64,000 nt of DNA. Source: Bacillota bacterium (lineage in GTDB: Bacteria; Bacillota; Clostridia; Lachnospirales; Lachnospiraceae). The notes under the pieces are model-generated. The model saw nothing but the letters and a program-made list of their open reading frames with translations. It ran no database searches and was not told the DNA's origin. Shown piece after piece: positions 1 through 9,242 of this stretch; within the stretch, counting starts at the first letter, position 1, and every line of letters begins with the position of its first letter. A program made the translations under genes and the position numbers. The stretch lies in contig JAEWSH010000061.1 in assembly GCA_023398375.1 (NCBI GenBank), positions 186,001-250,000 of the forward strand. The letters are read 5' to 3'.

Positions 1-594
1 ATTCAAATGTACTCCATCACCACTCGGTGAATAACTACAAGAAAATAATTCCTTATTATTTTTTCTATTCCATGGTCTTAAACCGCTGCTACTATATAAA
101 TCAAGTACTGGTAAAGAATAGTGCCTTGCAACACGAATAACTGCATTTATATGATCTACATACTGCCCCGTTTCGCCCCAACAATAACCTCTTGGTGTTG
201 ATGTTATCACTCCAATTGGTTTATTTGGATATTTTGCAATTAATTTTCTGTAAAATATATGCAATCCACCATATAAAGTATCAGTTTGATCATCTTCAAA
301 ATTTCCTACAACTTTACCTCTATCATTAAGTGCACCAAATACTGTGATGAAATCTACATCTTTTGGGAATTCCGGAATCCTATCAAGCCATGATTTTGTT
401 CCTTCATATTCAGTGATATATCCCGTTCCACTAGCGGCTACATTGATAACTTTACACTGCAATTTCCTTGCAGCATAGTAGTCATAATTTCTACCATTTT
501 TTACTCTGAAATTATGTTCGCTAATACTATCTCCTATAATCAGCCATGTCTTTTTTTTTGTTGTTTTTCTTTGCAATCTAAAAATACTCTTCAT
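1..594 (-). CDS. SGNH/GDSL-type hydrolase, C-terminus cut by window edge
   Basis: Reading the minus strand from the ATG at 594 gives 198 uninterrupted codons that run off the left edge, so the C-terminus is missing. The protein shows the SGNH blocks in order: IIGDSIS near residue 20 (block I, nucleophile Ser), a Gly in AASGTG (block II), FGALND near residue 90 (block III, Asn), and SGDGVHLN at the edge (block V, Asp and His). These enzymes are serine esterases or acetyl-hydrolases. In a glycan island it may de-O-acetylate or acylate a sugar, which is inference. No signal peptide is seen. A GAGGTAGGG ribosome site precedes the start, and the gene begins 11 bases after the pyruvyl transferase stop, so the two are probably co-transcribed. 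Confidence 0.85.
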   Translation of the reverse strand, partial: MKSIFRLQRKTTKKKTWLIIGDSISEHNFRVKNGRNYDYYAARKLQCKVINVAASGTGYITEYEGTKSWLDRIPEFPKDVDFITVFGALNDRGKVVGNFEDDQTDTLYGGLHIFYRKLIAKYPNKPIGVITSTPRGYCWGETGQYVDHINAVIRVARHYSLPVLDLYSSSGLRPWNRKNNKELFSCSYSPSGDGVHLN

Positions 595-605
595 CTAACC
601 CTACC

Positions 606-1631
606 TCATAACCTATTCATACTGCAGATTACTCTTTTCAAATCATCAAATTTATTTTCTATTACACCAATATCATAATGACTTTTTTTTATATTTAGCA
701 ATTCTTGAAATGCTTTTTCAAATTCTTCTTTGTTTTCTACCAATTGAACATATTTATTATTTTTAATCCAATTATATCCACCTTGTACCTTCTTACTTTT
801 ATTGTTAAATGCAATACATGGTGTTCCTGTTATCGTTGCAAATAGCATTCCATGCAATCTGTCTGTAATTAACATCTCAGCTTTTGCTATCTTTTTTAAA
901 TGTTTCTCTACTATTTTTTTTCTATTTTCCGGCATAATTGGATATATCCTGGAAATATTATTAAGCACTGTAACTTTTCTTTGATATGAATTAATAACTT
1001 CCAAAATGTACTCATTCTCAAAAAAAACCTTTTCAATATCATTTCTAAGGCATAATAAGATACCATGTCTTTGATCTGTTAAATTATCATACCCTCGCAA
1101 CGTTGTTACTAAATCCGGTGTTAAGATTATTTTTCTTTTCCCTTTTATCAAAATTTCTGCCCATTGAATAGATTGTTCATCTCTTACACATAGGGTTAGA
1201 TTTTTATGCTTTGAATAGACTTTTTGATCCTTAGCTAATAAAGTGCACGCTTTATTTTCATAAAACATTGTTTGTGGTAAAACAATCATTTTACAATTTT
1301 TTAAATACTTAATTACATCTGTTACCATCTGATTGTCATCAGGCCACATAGTGCCAATATATCCGCCACCACATATAAATACTGTTCTTCCTTTTGTAAG
1401 CCAGCGGAACAAAAATGTATACTTGCGTATATATGGTTGTGGAATTTCTATTATATGAACACCTTTCATTATTTTCTCAAGAAATTGTATGGCTGCGATT
1501 GTAATTGCATGATCCCCTAGATTGTTATGTATTGGTGTACATATTAAAAATATCATTTTTCTATTTCTAAATTTTATATATTCCTTGCTAATCTTTAGAT
1601 ATGCCTTACACCAATCGACTAATTTATCCAT
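606..1631 (-). CDS. Polysaccharide pyruvyl transferase family protein
   Basis: This protein of about 341 residues fits the polysaccharide pyruvyl transferase family (CsaB/PssK-like), which attaches ketal-linked pyruvate from phosphoenolpyruvate to surface sugars. The family signs are the N-terminal NNLGDHAI block, the GGGYIGTMW block and the C-terminal ITDRLHGM segment followed by TGTPCIAFNN. I chose the ATG at 1631 because GGAG lies about 8 bases before it; the reading frame extends two codons further to a GTG. It sits between an SGNH hydrolase and a small Rossmann-like protein, followed upstream by three glycosyltransferases, so it likely modifies the glycan they build. The sugar acceptor cannot be read from sequence. 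Confidence 0.8.
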   Translation of the reverse strand: MDKLVDWCKAYLKISKEYIKFRNRKMIFLICTPIHNNLGDHAITIAAIQFLEKIMKGVHIIEIPQPYIRKYTFLFRWLTKGRTVFICGGGYIGTMWPDDNQMVTDVIKYLKNCKMIVLPQTMFYENKACTLLAKDQKVYSKHKNLTLCVRDEQSIQWAEILIKGKRKIILTPDLVTTLRGYDNLTDQRHGILLCLRNDIEKVFFENEYILEVINSYQRKVTVLNNISRIYPIMPENRKKIVEKHLKKIAKAEMLITDRLHGMLFATITGTPCIAFNNKSKKVQGGYNWIKNNKYVQLVENKEEFEKAFQELLNIKKSHYDIGVIENKFDDLKRVICSMNRL

Positions 1632-1699
1632 ATACACATCTCCATACCGTTCATGCTAACTTAGGTCATATATTATTATCTTTGGAAAATAAAATTTAT

Positions 1700-2173
1700 T
1701 CAAACTTCATACACTACATCTTCTAAAGATATAATAGGGCAGTCTGTTTGTTTACTCAACTCTTTTTCAATTTCTTCAAATGCAAATACCGCTGTTACAA
1801 TAATTGCATCTACTTCTGGTATTACATCGTCTGAATTGAGTACTTTTATCTCTGAAAATGTATTTGATGCATTATGGTCTATTGCACATGTCACTTCAAT
1901 ATCACTTGATTTTAATTCCTCAAGTAATCTTGTTCCCATTTCACCCATTCCATAAATCGCTATTGTTCTATATTTATTATCTTTAAAATATTGTGCTAAA
2001 TTCTTATTTTCCTGTTTTAGAGCTAACCATTGATTTAACATATTATAATATGTTTTAAACTTATCAGCCTTAGAACTCTTCTTTTTTACTTCTTTTCCCA
2101 CTACATAACCACTCGCTGATGCTCCTACGCCCATTCCAATAATTGCTGTTAATATTGCCATTCCTTTTTTCAT
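1700..2173 (-). CDS. Small membrane-anchored protein with Rossmann-like GxGxxG domain
   Basis: The start at 2173 is preferred because AAAGGAGA lies 7 bases upstream; the frame also has an ATG two codons earlier. The first 25 residues form a glycine-rich hydrophobic segment that looks like a membrane anchor. A charged linker follows, then a domain beginning IAIYGMGEMGTRLLEEL with an acidic residue after the next strand (CAIDHN), the pattern of a nucleotide- or sugar-nucleotide-binding Rossmann fold. The same kind of domain occurs at the N-terminus of the glycosyltransferase at 4156-5577 and the C-terminus of the HAD protein at 5619-7925. Catalytic function is unknown. It may hold or sense an activated sugar at the membrane, which is inference only. 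Confidence 0.6.
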   Translation of the reverse strand: MKKGMAILTAIIGMGVGASASGYVVGKEVKKKSSKADKFKTYYNMLNQWLALKQENKNLAQYFKDNKYRTIAIYGMGEMGTRLLEELKSSDIEVTCAIDHNASNTFSEIKVLNSDDVIPEVDAIIVTAVFAFEEIEKELSKQTDCPIISLEDVVYEV

Positions 2174-2195
2174 ATCCATTCTCCTTTATCTTTCA

Positions 2196-3158
2196 TTAAT
2201 TTTTTATTAACTCACTATTCATCAAATATTTTTTCAAGGTACGAAAACAAATATATACCCTATCCGCCGGTTTTTCCATTAACCCGAAAAATAATATTTT
2301 CATTATATATCTCATCGGAACTATTTTTGAAAGTCTTGGCCACTTTTCGTCTATTTGCAAAAGGTTATCTAATAATTCGTAACATGTATTTGCAATCATT
2401 TGATAATTTTTTTTCTTTATTTTATTTGATATTTTTCTTTGACTATTCCTTATAATTATTTCTTGCTTATACCCAACCCGCAAAATATCCAAATTTTTAA
2501 AACTAACTTTCTTTGTGGTAATGCTATCATTTGTTTTCCGGTAATAATATAACGGATTATTAGTCAATACAATCCGCGATGCATTGATAAATAGTTGTAG
2601 CTTTGCCACATTATCCTCATAAATAAGACCTACAGGGAATTTAACGTTGTGAAACAATTCTCTTGAAAATATTCCCCCGCATACATTTCCCCATCCTTTA
2701 TCAAAATATCTTTCCAACGCTTGTTCTGTAGTACATACTTCTTCTTTAATTTTATGAGACGTTTTACCTATTTCTGTTTCTCTAAGAAATGTTTGTAATT
2801 TCACATAAGCAATATCAGCTTGAAATTTGTTTATCATTTGTATTAAATATGTAATCATATGCGGTGATATTAGATCATCAGCATCTACAAATGTAATATA
2901 TTCGCCTGTCGCTAAATGAACCCCTAAATTTCTTGAATATGCAAGTCCATGGTTTTCCTGTCTATAATATTTAAAATTATCATATTTTAAATTGAATTTA
3001 TGACAAATAGTATGACTTTCATCTGTGGAACCGTCATCAATACACACCAATTCATAATTTTTATAATCTGATTTATAAATTGCTTTGATACTATCTTCTA
3101 TATATCTTTGTCCGTTATATACCGTCATAACAATCGTTACTTTTGGTTGCTTTGTCAT
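2196..3158 (-). CDS. Family 2 glycosyltransferase
   Basis: This is a GT-A fold family 2 glycosyltransferase of about 320 residues. The N-terminus reads VTIVMTVYNGQRYI, followed by CIDDGSTDES and the metal-binding VDADD block near residue 95. The start at 3158 is preferred because GGATGGGA lies upstream; the frame stays open to 3191 without a ribosome site there. It lacks clear transmembrane helices, so it probably acts at the cytoplasmic face of the membrane on a lipid- or protein-linked acceptor. It is in tandem with another family 2 enzyme upstream. Donor and acceptor are not predictable. Confidence 0.85.
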   Translation of the reverse strand: MTKQPKVTIVMTVYNGQRYIEDSIKAIYKSDYKNYELVCIDDGSTDESHTICHKFNLKYDNFKYYRQENHGLAYSRNLGVHLATGEYITFVDADDLISPHMITYLIQMINKFQADIAYVKLQTFLRETEIGKTSHKIKEEVCTTEQALERYFDKGWGNVCGGIFSRELFHNVKFPVGLIYEDNVAKLQLFINASRIVLTNNPLYYYRKTNDSITTKKVSFKNLDILRVGYKQEIIIRNSQRKISNKIKKKNYQMIANTCYELLDNLLQIDEKWPRLSKIVPMRYIMKILFFGLMEKPADRVYICFRTLKKYLMNSELIKN

Positions 3159-3206
3159 TATATATCCCATCCATTTTTCAATTGTAAGCATATATTGTTC
3201 GGCTGA

Positions 3207-4145
3207 TTATTCCCATAGAAAAAAAGCTTTTCCTACTTTTTCGCCGAATCTTTTTCTGCACATAGTCACAATTTCTTTTGCATTATCCTTTTTCATTATA
3301 ATAGCCTGATCTGCAATTTTCTTTAACGTATCATAAAGCTTTTCCATTTCTTTATCATTATCAATACATCCTTCTTCGAAAAATATCTTATTCACCAATC
3401 TATATTCATCCTCTTCTAATAAAAAACCGCTTTTCTCCAACGCATATGTGTGTATGCTACTAATTGCACGAAATCGTTCTTCGTAATTATTCTCATTCAT
3501 TTGTTGTGTTACGTTGTTATGTCCATTTCTCCAATACACTAAAACTTCGTCCAGATTACTTATTTTCGCTCCAGCTAACATACATTCAACCCAAAAGCGA
3601 TAATCTTCTGCACCGAATTGATTCTCTTTGTATCGAATATTATGCTTATTAATAAACTTTGTTCTCATCATTACAGATGTATTTACAATTGTATTTCCTA
3701 ATAATAAGTAAGCTTTAATATAATTGGGATTTAAATAAACTGACCATTGTTTATTCATGTCATTTCCATTTTTATCAATTCTTCTGGTATGCCCACCGAC
3801 AATATCCACATCCTTATTTTCTTCAAGAAATTCTATTTCATGTTTGAGACGATATGGTAATGCAATATCATCATGATCTAATATTGCTATATATTCATTC
3901 CTGCACATATCTATAGCACGATTTCTACTATATGCAATCCCTCTATTTACATCGTTTTTATAAACTTGAATCCTGCTATCATTATAGGAATGAACTATGT
4001 TCATACTTTCATCATCTGATGCATCATCAACAATGACAATATTAAAATTTTGGTAGGTTTGGTTCAAGATACTATCTATTGTTTTGCCTATATATTTTTC
4101 TGCATTATATACTGGAATAATAACATCAACATTTTTCTTTATCAT
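3207..4145 (-). CDS. Family 2 glycosyltransferase
   Basis: A second family 2 glycosyltransferase. The N-terminus reads VDVIIPVYNAEKYI, then VDDASDDES, then the LDHDD metal-binding block, and later AEDYRFWVECML. The ATG at 4145 is chosen over the longer frame (to 4187) because AGAGGAAAGC directly precedes it and because it then begins 10 bases after the stop of the gene upstream instead of overlapping it. It is related in fold, but not closely in sequence, to the neighbour at 2196-3158. It likely adds one residue of the same glycan. Substrates are unknown. Confidence 0.85.
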   Translation of the reverse strand: MIKKNVDVIIPVYNAEKYIGKTIDSILNQTYQNFNIVIVDDASDDESMNIVHSYNDSRIQVYKNDVNRGIAYSRNRAIDMCRNEYIAILDHDDIALPYRLKHEIEFLEENKDVDIVGGHTRRIDKNGNDMNKQWSVYLNPNYIKAYLLLGNTIVNTSVMMRTKFINKHNIRYKENQFGAEDYRFWVECMLAGAKISNLDEVLVYWRNGHNNVTQQMNENNYEERFRAISSIHTYALEKSGFLLEEDEYRLVNKIFFEEGCIDNDKEMEKLYDTLKKIADQAIIMKKDNAKEIVTMCRKRFGEKVGKAFFLWE

Positions 4146-4155
4146 TGCTTTCCTC

Positions 4156-5577
4156 TTACACCTTTGATTGTAATTGATTGATTTCACTTAGTATTTTATC
4201 ACAATATTCGCTTAATTTGCATTTATCCTTTATGATTTTTCTTGATCGTTGTCCAAATATAGGAAGCAATTCTCTTTTTTGTGAGATATATGCAATATAT
4301 TTAGATAGTTGCGTAACATCACCTGTATTTGCTATCAAACCATTCCACTCATTTTGCACATATTCCTCTACACCGCTTACACTGGTAACTACTGGTATTA
4401 TTCCATATGACATCGCCTCAAGCATCGAAATACTTGCCCCTTCAAAATCAGAAACACTTAAATAAATATCCTTATTCTTCCAGAATTGGTTCATTCGATC
4501 TCTTGAAACGCGCCCTAAAATTTCAATTTTTTCTTTATACTTATAATTTGTATGCCATAATTTTAATTTAGAAAAATAACTACCCTCTCCCGCTATTTCC
4601 AGATTATAATTGATGTTATTTTCATCCAGCCTTTCAATTACTTTAATCAATAAATCAATTCTCTTTTGGAATTTACTGATTCGGGCAGCAAATCCGATTT
4701 TTAAAGGCTTCTCATCCTCAAGTGTATATTTTTTTACAAAATCAATATCAAATTCTACAGGAGATTCTTTGTAGAATATTTTTTCCCTTGGAATCTGGTA
4801 GTGCTTAATGAATGTTTCATTGATCCTTTGGCTAACTCCCATTATCTTATCTGTATACGGTTCAAAGAACTTCTGTCTACGATATAACGCTATTTTATCA
4901 TTATGTACAACAGAGACAATGCGTAATTCGTTTGGAAACATCTCTTTTACAATAATTCCTGCTATCATCGCTTGGCTTTGCCAATTTGAAATCAATGTAC
5001 AAGGTAAAGATTTTACCAGTTCTGTTGCAAGTTCCAAAACAGATTGAAAGTATTGCATATAGTCTATATCAAATACTCTTGTTATATCCTCTATATTCTG
5101 CGGTATCGGTAAATCATTTCTGCGGCTAAATAATTCTACATTAATTTTTCTGTTTTTAAACTCTCTAAGCAATGTTATCGTCCATGATTCTATTCCACCC
5201 AAACATATTCCTGCATCAATAAGTTCAAATACTATTTTTGAATTTTTATTTCCACCATAAAATTTTCTTATCTCTTCAAATTCTGTTTTGTGTTTATTAA
5301 GTGCTTCTAAAATTAATGTCTCTTTTAAGATCAGATTGTTTAAAACACCCATTCCCTGTAATTGTTCTTCTATCTCCTGCTGATAGTCACTTGCAATTAC
5401 AATTCCATACTCCTTTTCTTTCAAAACCAATGGATCTCTTACTTCTTTTTTTTCTACAATGTTTCCCCACTTATTAGAATCATTATCTACAAAAAAAGAA
5501 AAATCAATATTCAAATTTTGAAATGTCTGTGCTACTTTAATTGCTCCACCCGATGCACCGAATATTACTATTTCCAT
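4156..5577 (-). CDS. Glycosyltransferase family 4-like with N-terminal Rossmann-like domain
   Basis: This protein of about 473 residues has two parts. Residues 1-90 form a Rossmann-like module (VIFGASGGAIKVAQTF, then FFVDND), like the small protein at 1700 and the C-terminus of the HAD protein. From about residue 115 it is a GT-B glycosyltransferase of the family 1/4 type: an ELIDAGICLGGIESW segment, the KIGFAARISKFQKRIDLL hinge, and the donor-binding block SVSDFEGASISMLEAMSYG with the EX7E acidic pattern. The start at 5577 has GGGAG upstream; the frame begins four codons earlier with a poorly spaced site. The fused module could bind a nucleotide sugar or regulate the transferase, which is inference. 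Confidence 0.8.
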   Translation of the reverse strand: MEIVIFGASGGAIKVAQTFQNLNIDFSFFVDNDSNKWGNIVEKKEVRDPLVLKEKEYGIVIASDYQQEIEEQLQGMGVLNNLILKETLILEALNKHKTEFEEIRKFYGGNKNSKIVFELIDAGICLGGIESWTITLLREFKNRKINVELFSRRNDLPIPQNIEDITRVFDIDYMQYFQSVLELATELVKSLPCTLISNWQSQAMIAGIIVKEMFPNELRIVSVVHNDKIALYRRQKFFEPYTDKIMGVSQRINETFIKHYQIPREKIFYKESPVEFDIDFVKKYTLEDEKPLKIGFAARISKFQKRIDLLIKVIERLDENNINYNLEIAGEGSYFSKLKLWHTNYKYKEKIEILGRVSRDRMNQFWKNKDIYLSVSDFEGASISMLEAMSYGIIPVVTSVSGVEEYVQNEWNGLIANTGDVTQLSKYIAYISQKRELLPIFGQRSRKIIKDKCKLSEYCDKILSEINQLQSKV

Positions 5578-5618
5578 ATTTGCTCCCATCCTCGTCCTGC
5601 AAATAATATTTAAAACAT

Positions 5619-7925
5619 TTATACCGAAAAAATTCCAGGATTTCTTTTTCCCTTAAATTTTTCTAAAATATAATCCTTTATTTCACTAATAGAAAATAGC
5701 GAAGTAATAATAAAATTCTCATTGCTTCTCTTCATTGCTTCTTCCAGTCCTATTACTTCAACACCTTCTTTTTGAGTACCCCAGAGAGATTCCTTGCGGT
5801 CTATGAAACAATTCACCTTGATTCCATAAAGTCTGCATATAAAATGAAATTGTCTGCCATTCTCTCCAGCCCCATATAGGGCTACCTCATGAATATCATC
5901 TGCTTGGACTCGTTCCAAAACTTCCTGCATAGATTTCATGATTTCATTCTGGCTCTTTTCTTTCAACACCTTTCGGACATAGTAGAATTCATCTTTTAAT
6001 GTGATTAATCCCTTTGGCCATACCACATTACTATTTTCATAGGTGTAACTCACATTACATTTATCAATATAGGCGATACCTTTTTCTTCAAGCAATGCTA
6101 TATCGGCTTTCGTAATAACGCTTTCCTGATAATTTGTTCCGAAATTGGTGTCAGCTTCGATATTGGTGAATAATTGTGCTTCTTCTATTCTCGGTAGATC
6201 AATCAGACGATGAATCAACATTAATGCTTCTCTGCTATTTGATACACACTCCTTAGCCAATTCTTCTTTATTTTCCTGAAACTTAAACCAATTTTGCTGA
6301 TAATCAAATATTCCCTGGAATACATCTTGTAAAAATATATTGCTGACCGCCTGTCCTTTTATTGGTTCTATTCTCTTAGTAATACCATTCAACTGATAGC
6401 CAATGGTACTTCCTTCTGTAACTGAAATTAGTTTTTCCAACACATCTGTTGTTCTATGTATGGTTGTAATAAGATCTGAATTTTCTGTCATCGTACTACA
6501 ATAACCTTCAAAATGAATGCCTTGAAACAGCTTGTCTCCTGTTACTCCAATAGCAAGAAAATGTGTCATCTTGGATTCTATCTTTTCTTGGTGTAACGCT
6601 TGTTCCATCCACATTTGTATTCTACCAAAAAAACCAATATCAATAGTTGCTGCGTTAGTAAAATCACCTACTTCCTGTTTCAAATAAGTGATTAATAATT
6701 GACGTTGCCTTCTTACATATGCCTCCATTTTTTTTATACTAGAAGGTTGTAGCATCTCTAATATAAAAGCTTCCTTTAATGTCAATTCACAAAATGATTG
6801 TTTATGTGCTTCCTTTAATTTCACATCAAAGTACGACTGAAATTTCAAAAAATCACTTGGAGATAAGCCCATCAATACAATTGCTTCCTGGATAGTGAGA
6901 TTTCTTGCCCCAATCATATTTTCAATTTCTTCCCGATCAATTTTTTGAATGGATGGAATATAAGTGACTTTTCGGGAAATATAAATTGGTTTGATTTCTA
7001 TCGCAAGTTTTCTCTTTTTTACTTCCTGATCTAATAATTTTCCCAGCAAATACCCTTCTCGCATCAATGGATAGATTCTATTTATATGTAATGCTTCCAT
7101 TCTATCCACAACCCAGCTGATATATAAAGATAAAAATGGTCCCATAATACTTGCTCCAATTTCATAAGCAGATAAGTTTTTACCATTTTTTTGTGTTACT
7201 GTTAATTTACGTAATGACAATAGTTGTGGCAATGGTACATTATGTCTTATTTTTTCATAATCATATATACTATACATTTTATCAGGAACCACATCATAAT
7301 AAATTGCTCGCAAGCCCTTTTTTATTGCTTGGTCATAATCACTATCTCGATTATCTCCAATATGTAGTATTGTTTCTTTATTGATTTTTGGATATTTTTC
7401 AAATAGCTTTTGATATAGTTCTCCATTCTGTTTATTGCATTGATGCTCGCAGGATACTATGATATCATCTATATCTAATAACAATATACCATTTATTTCT
7501 AATATGTCTTCTATCTGTTTTGCAGTCAGATACATATCAGAAGTTAAAACAATCTTTTTTCCATTCTCTTTTGCTTCTTTAATAACTTCACATATTTCTG
7601 GATTAGCGTAACAATATTCCTTTTCTGTATCCAATTCCAACCGCATTAATAAAGCTTTGTCATTCGCAATAAAAGAAGGCATTTCCTCATAAATATTTTC
7701 TAAAAATACTTCTCTATTTTTATGCTTATTGCGTGCTCTTCTTTCCATCTCCACACGTAGTTTTTGGAATTCATTACCAAATAAATCTATTCTATTTATC
7801 TGCTTTTGTTTTGCCTTGTTCCACATAATGGGAAAAATATCTATTGGCTTGGCAACAGCACGAAATAACAATGTGTCAAAAATATCCAAACTAAGCAATT
7901 CAATTTTGTCCCACTGAATATTCAT
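5619..7925 (-). CDS. HAD-superfamily multidomain protein (COG5610-like) with C-terminal Rossmann-like domain
   Basis: This is a protein of about 768 residues found in surface-polysaccharide loci. The N-terminal part is a HAD phosphatase-like domain: LDIFDT (motif I, nucleophile Asp), VLTSDMYL (motif II) and GDNRDSDYDQA (motif IV). A long middle region has no clear family. The last 90 residues form a Rossmann-like module starting VALYGAGENGRQF with CFIDRK after it. The ATG at 7925 is chosen because AAGGAG lies 6 bases before it; the frame opens 21 bases earlier at a TTG. The start overlaps the stop of a possible 43-residue ORF. Substrate is unknown; a role in making or editing a phosphorylated sugar is plausible only. 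Confidence 0.7.
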   Translation of the reverse strand: MNIQWDKIELLSLDIFDTLLFRAVAKPIDIFPIMWNKAKQKQINRIDLFGNEFQKLRVEMERRARNKHKNREVFLENIYEEMPSFIANDKALLMRLELDTEKEYCYANPEICEVIKEAKENGKKIVLTSDMYLTAKQIEDILEINGILLLDIDDIIVSCEHQCNKQNGELYQKLFEKYPKINKETILHIGDNRDSDYDQAIKKGLRAIYYDVVPDKMYSIYDYEKIRHNVPLPQLLSLRKLTVTQKNGKNLSAYEIGASIMGPFLSLYISWVVDRMEALHINRIYPLMREGYLLGKLLDQEVKKRKLAIEIKPIYISRKVTYIPSIQKIDREEIENMIGARNLTIQEAIVLMGLSPSDFLKFQSYFDVKLKEAHKQSFCELTLKEAFILEMLQPSSIKKMEAYVRRQRQLLITYLKQEVGDFTNAATIDIGFFGRIQMWMEQALHQEKIESKMTHFLAIGVTGDKLFQGIHFEGYCSTMTENSDLITTIHRTTDVLEKLISVTEGSTIGYQLNGITKRIEPIKGQAVSNIFLQDVFQGIFDYQQNWFKFQENKEELAKECVSNSREALMLIHRLIDLPRIEEAQLFTNIEADTNFGTNYQESVITKADIALLEEKGIAYIDKCNVSYTYENSNVVWPKGLITLKDEFYYVRKVLKEKSQNEIMKSMQEVLERVQADDIHEVALYGAGENGRQFHFICRLYGIKVNCFIDRKESLWGTQKEGVEVIGLEEAMKRSNENFIITSLFSISEIKDYILEKFKGKRNPGIFSV

Positions 7926-8053
7926 ATGAGCTCCTTCTTTTTCCAACCGCCAAATTTTATTCTCTTAAAAGCGCAAAGAAACTCTGTGACCCACTTGTTC
8001 GCAAGTAACAGAGTTTTGTATGTTAAATCTTCTCTTTCCGTATTGATCATCAT
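7922..8053 (-). CDS. Possible 43-residue small protein translationally coupled to the HAD gene
   Basis: An ATG at 8053 preceded by GGGGGA at 8 bases opens a frame of 43 codons that ends in TGA overlapping the ATG of the HAD gene. This is the usual layout of translational coupling. The product begins MMINTERED, contains LLLANKWVTEFLCAF and ends with a lysine-rich tail (GWKKKELI). I recognise no family. The reading frame also contains a hairpin (7979-8016), so the coding pattern and the RNA structure compete as explanations. Without homologues the gene is uncertain. Confidence 0.4.
   Translation of the reverse strand: MMINTEREDLTYKTLLLANKWVTEFLCAFKRIKFGGWKKKELI
7979..8016 (-). other. Hairpin upstream of the HAD gene
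   Basis: AAACTCTGT and ACAGAGTTT are perfect inverted arms of 9 bases, with a nested ACTTG-CGAA-CAAGT stem in the loop. On the minus strand only TTTCTTT follows, so it is a poor intrinsic terminator. It lies between the SDR gene stop (8160) and the HAD start (7925) and inside the possible small ORF. It could attenuate expression or be part of the 43-residue coding sequence. Confidence 0.35.
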
Positions 8054-8074
8054 GATTTTATCCCCCGAATCCAT

Positions 8075-8093
8075 TCGATATGATATATATCGA
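8075..8093. repeat. Short palindrome before the possible small ORF
   Basis: TCGATAT and ATATCGA are perfect 7-base inverted arms around a 5-base loop, about 20 bases upstream of the possible small-ORF start. It could be an operator or part of a promoter. No clear -35/-10 pair is visible next to it. Confidence 0.3.
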
Positions 8094-8159
8094 CTTAATT
8101 CTTACATTTCTTTAGTTCATTTTCTCTAAAATAACCTTATCTCCTAATCTATTTACTTT

Positions 8160-9242
8160 TTAACTTTCAATATATTTCAAGATATTCTTCATCCGCCTCA
8201 TACCATCTCTTAAACCGTTTTTTGGTTTCCATCCAATCTCACATAGTTTTGTCGCATCCAATACTTCACACTGCATCTTGGAATATCCCGTTTTCTCTAT
8301 ATGATCGGGTAATTCCATACGAATACCAACTCCGAATACTTCTGCCAGGCATTCAGCATACTGTCGAATCGTAACATTACTGTCATTATTTGCCACATTA
8401 TATGCTTCCCCTTCTTTTCCTTCAAGCATTAAAAGTAAGATTCCTTCCACCGCATCCTGCACATAGCAATAGGAACGCAGTTGTTTTCCCTCGCTTTTCA
8501 TCACGATATCTTCCCCCATAAGCGCATTGCGAAGAAATTGCGCATCTGCACGCATATTCTCTTCTTGAACAGTCGCACCATAGATATAAGATAACCGGGC
8601 AACGATTGTACAAATACTATATTCATTATAGTAGGACAAGCATAGGGTCTCAGCTGCTCGTTTACTTTCTGGATAGCAGGCGCGGATATTCATACTGTCG
8701 ACCATGCCGATATTTTCTTCAATCCATCCTGTTTCCGAAGTCATGACAGTTTCCCCATAAATTTCTCCTGAACTCAAAAACACGATTTTCTTCACTTTAT
8801 TTTGCACTTCCTGTGACACCGCATAATCCAAGATATTCATAGTACCTACAAGATTTGCCTTCATTGTCTCTACTGGTTGTGTAGCAAAAGCCTTAGGATG
8901 TGCATTTCCAGCTGCATGCACGATGTAGTCCCATGTATGACCTTTGAATAAATCCTGTTGGCATACATCTCCCACCAGTAACTCAAAGTCTTCTTGATCC
9001 AGGTAATCTGCAAAACGTTTTCTTGCTTTCTCTTTACTTCTTGCAAGAGCAGTAATACGCATATTTAACCTTAATACCTCATTCATTTTAATCAATGCAT
9101 CCGTTAAGTAGGAAGCAATTAATCCATTTGCTCCTGTAATTAAGATTCTTTGATTTTGAAGTTTCTCATATGATATATCAAGATGACACATTTCCATTAA
9201 CTCTTCCTGATATTCCTTGTTATTTCCCCACGTCATAATCAT
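8160..9242 (-). CDS. Extended SDR: NAD-dependent epimerase/dehydratase family
   Basis: This protein of about 360 residues is an extended short-chain dehydrogenase of the sugar-nucleotide epimerase/dehydratase family. It has the NAD-binding ITGANGLIASYL near residue 35, a HAAGNAHP strand, SSGEIYGETV, and the catalytic YPESK (YxxxK) motif. ATG at 9242 gives the classic 4-base ATGA overlap with the stop of the IspD-like gene; the frame extends three codons further to a GTG. The tight coupling suggests that it acts on, or makes the substrate of, a CDP-linked sugar or polyol. Whether it is an epimerase, dehydratase or reductase cannot be decided here. TarJ reductases, the usual IspD/TarI partners, belong to a different family. 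Confidence 0.75.
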   Translation of the reverse strand: MIMTWGNNKEYQEELMEMCHLDISYEKLQNQRILITGANGLIASYLTDALIKMNEVLRLNMRITALARSKEKARKRFADYLDQEDFELLVGDVCQQDLFKGHTWDYIVHAAGNAHPKAFATQPVETMKANLVGTMNILDYAVSQEVQNKVKKIVFLSSGEIYGETVMTSETGWIEENIGMVDSMNIRACYPESKRAAETLCLSYYNEYSICTIVARLSYIYGATVQEENMRADAQFLRNALMGEDIVMKSEGKQLRSYCYVQDAVEGILLLMLEGKEGEAYNVANNDSNVTIRQYAECLAEVFGVGIRMELPDHIEKTGYSKMQCEVLDATKLCEIGWKPKNGLRDGMRRMKNILKYIES

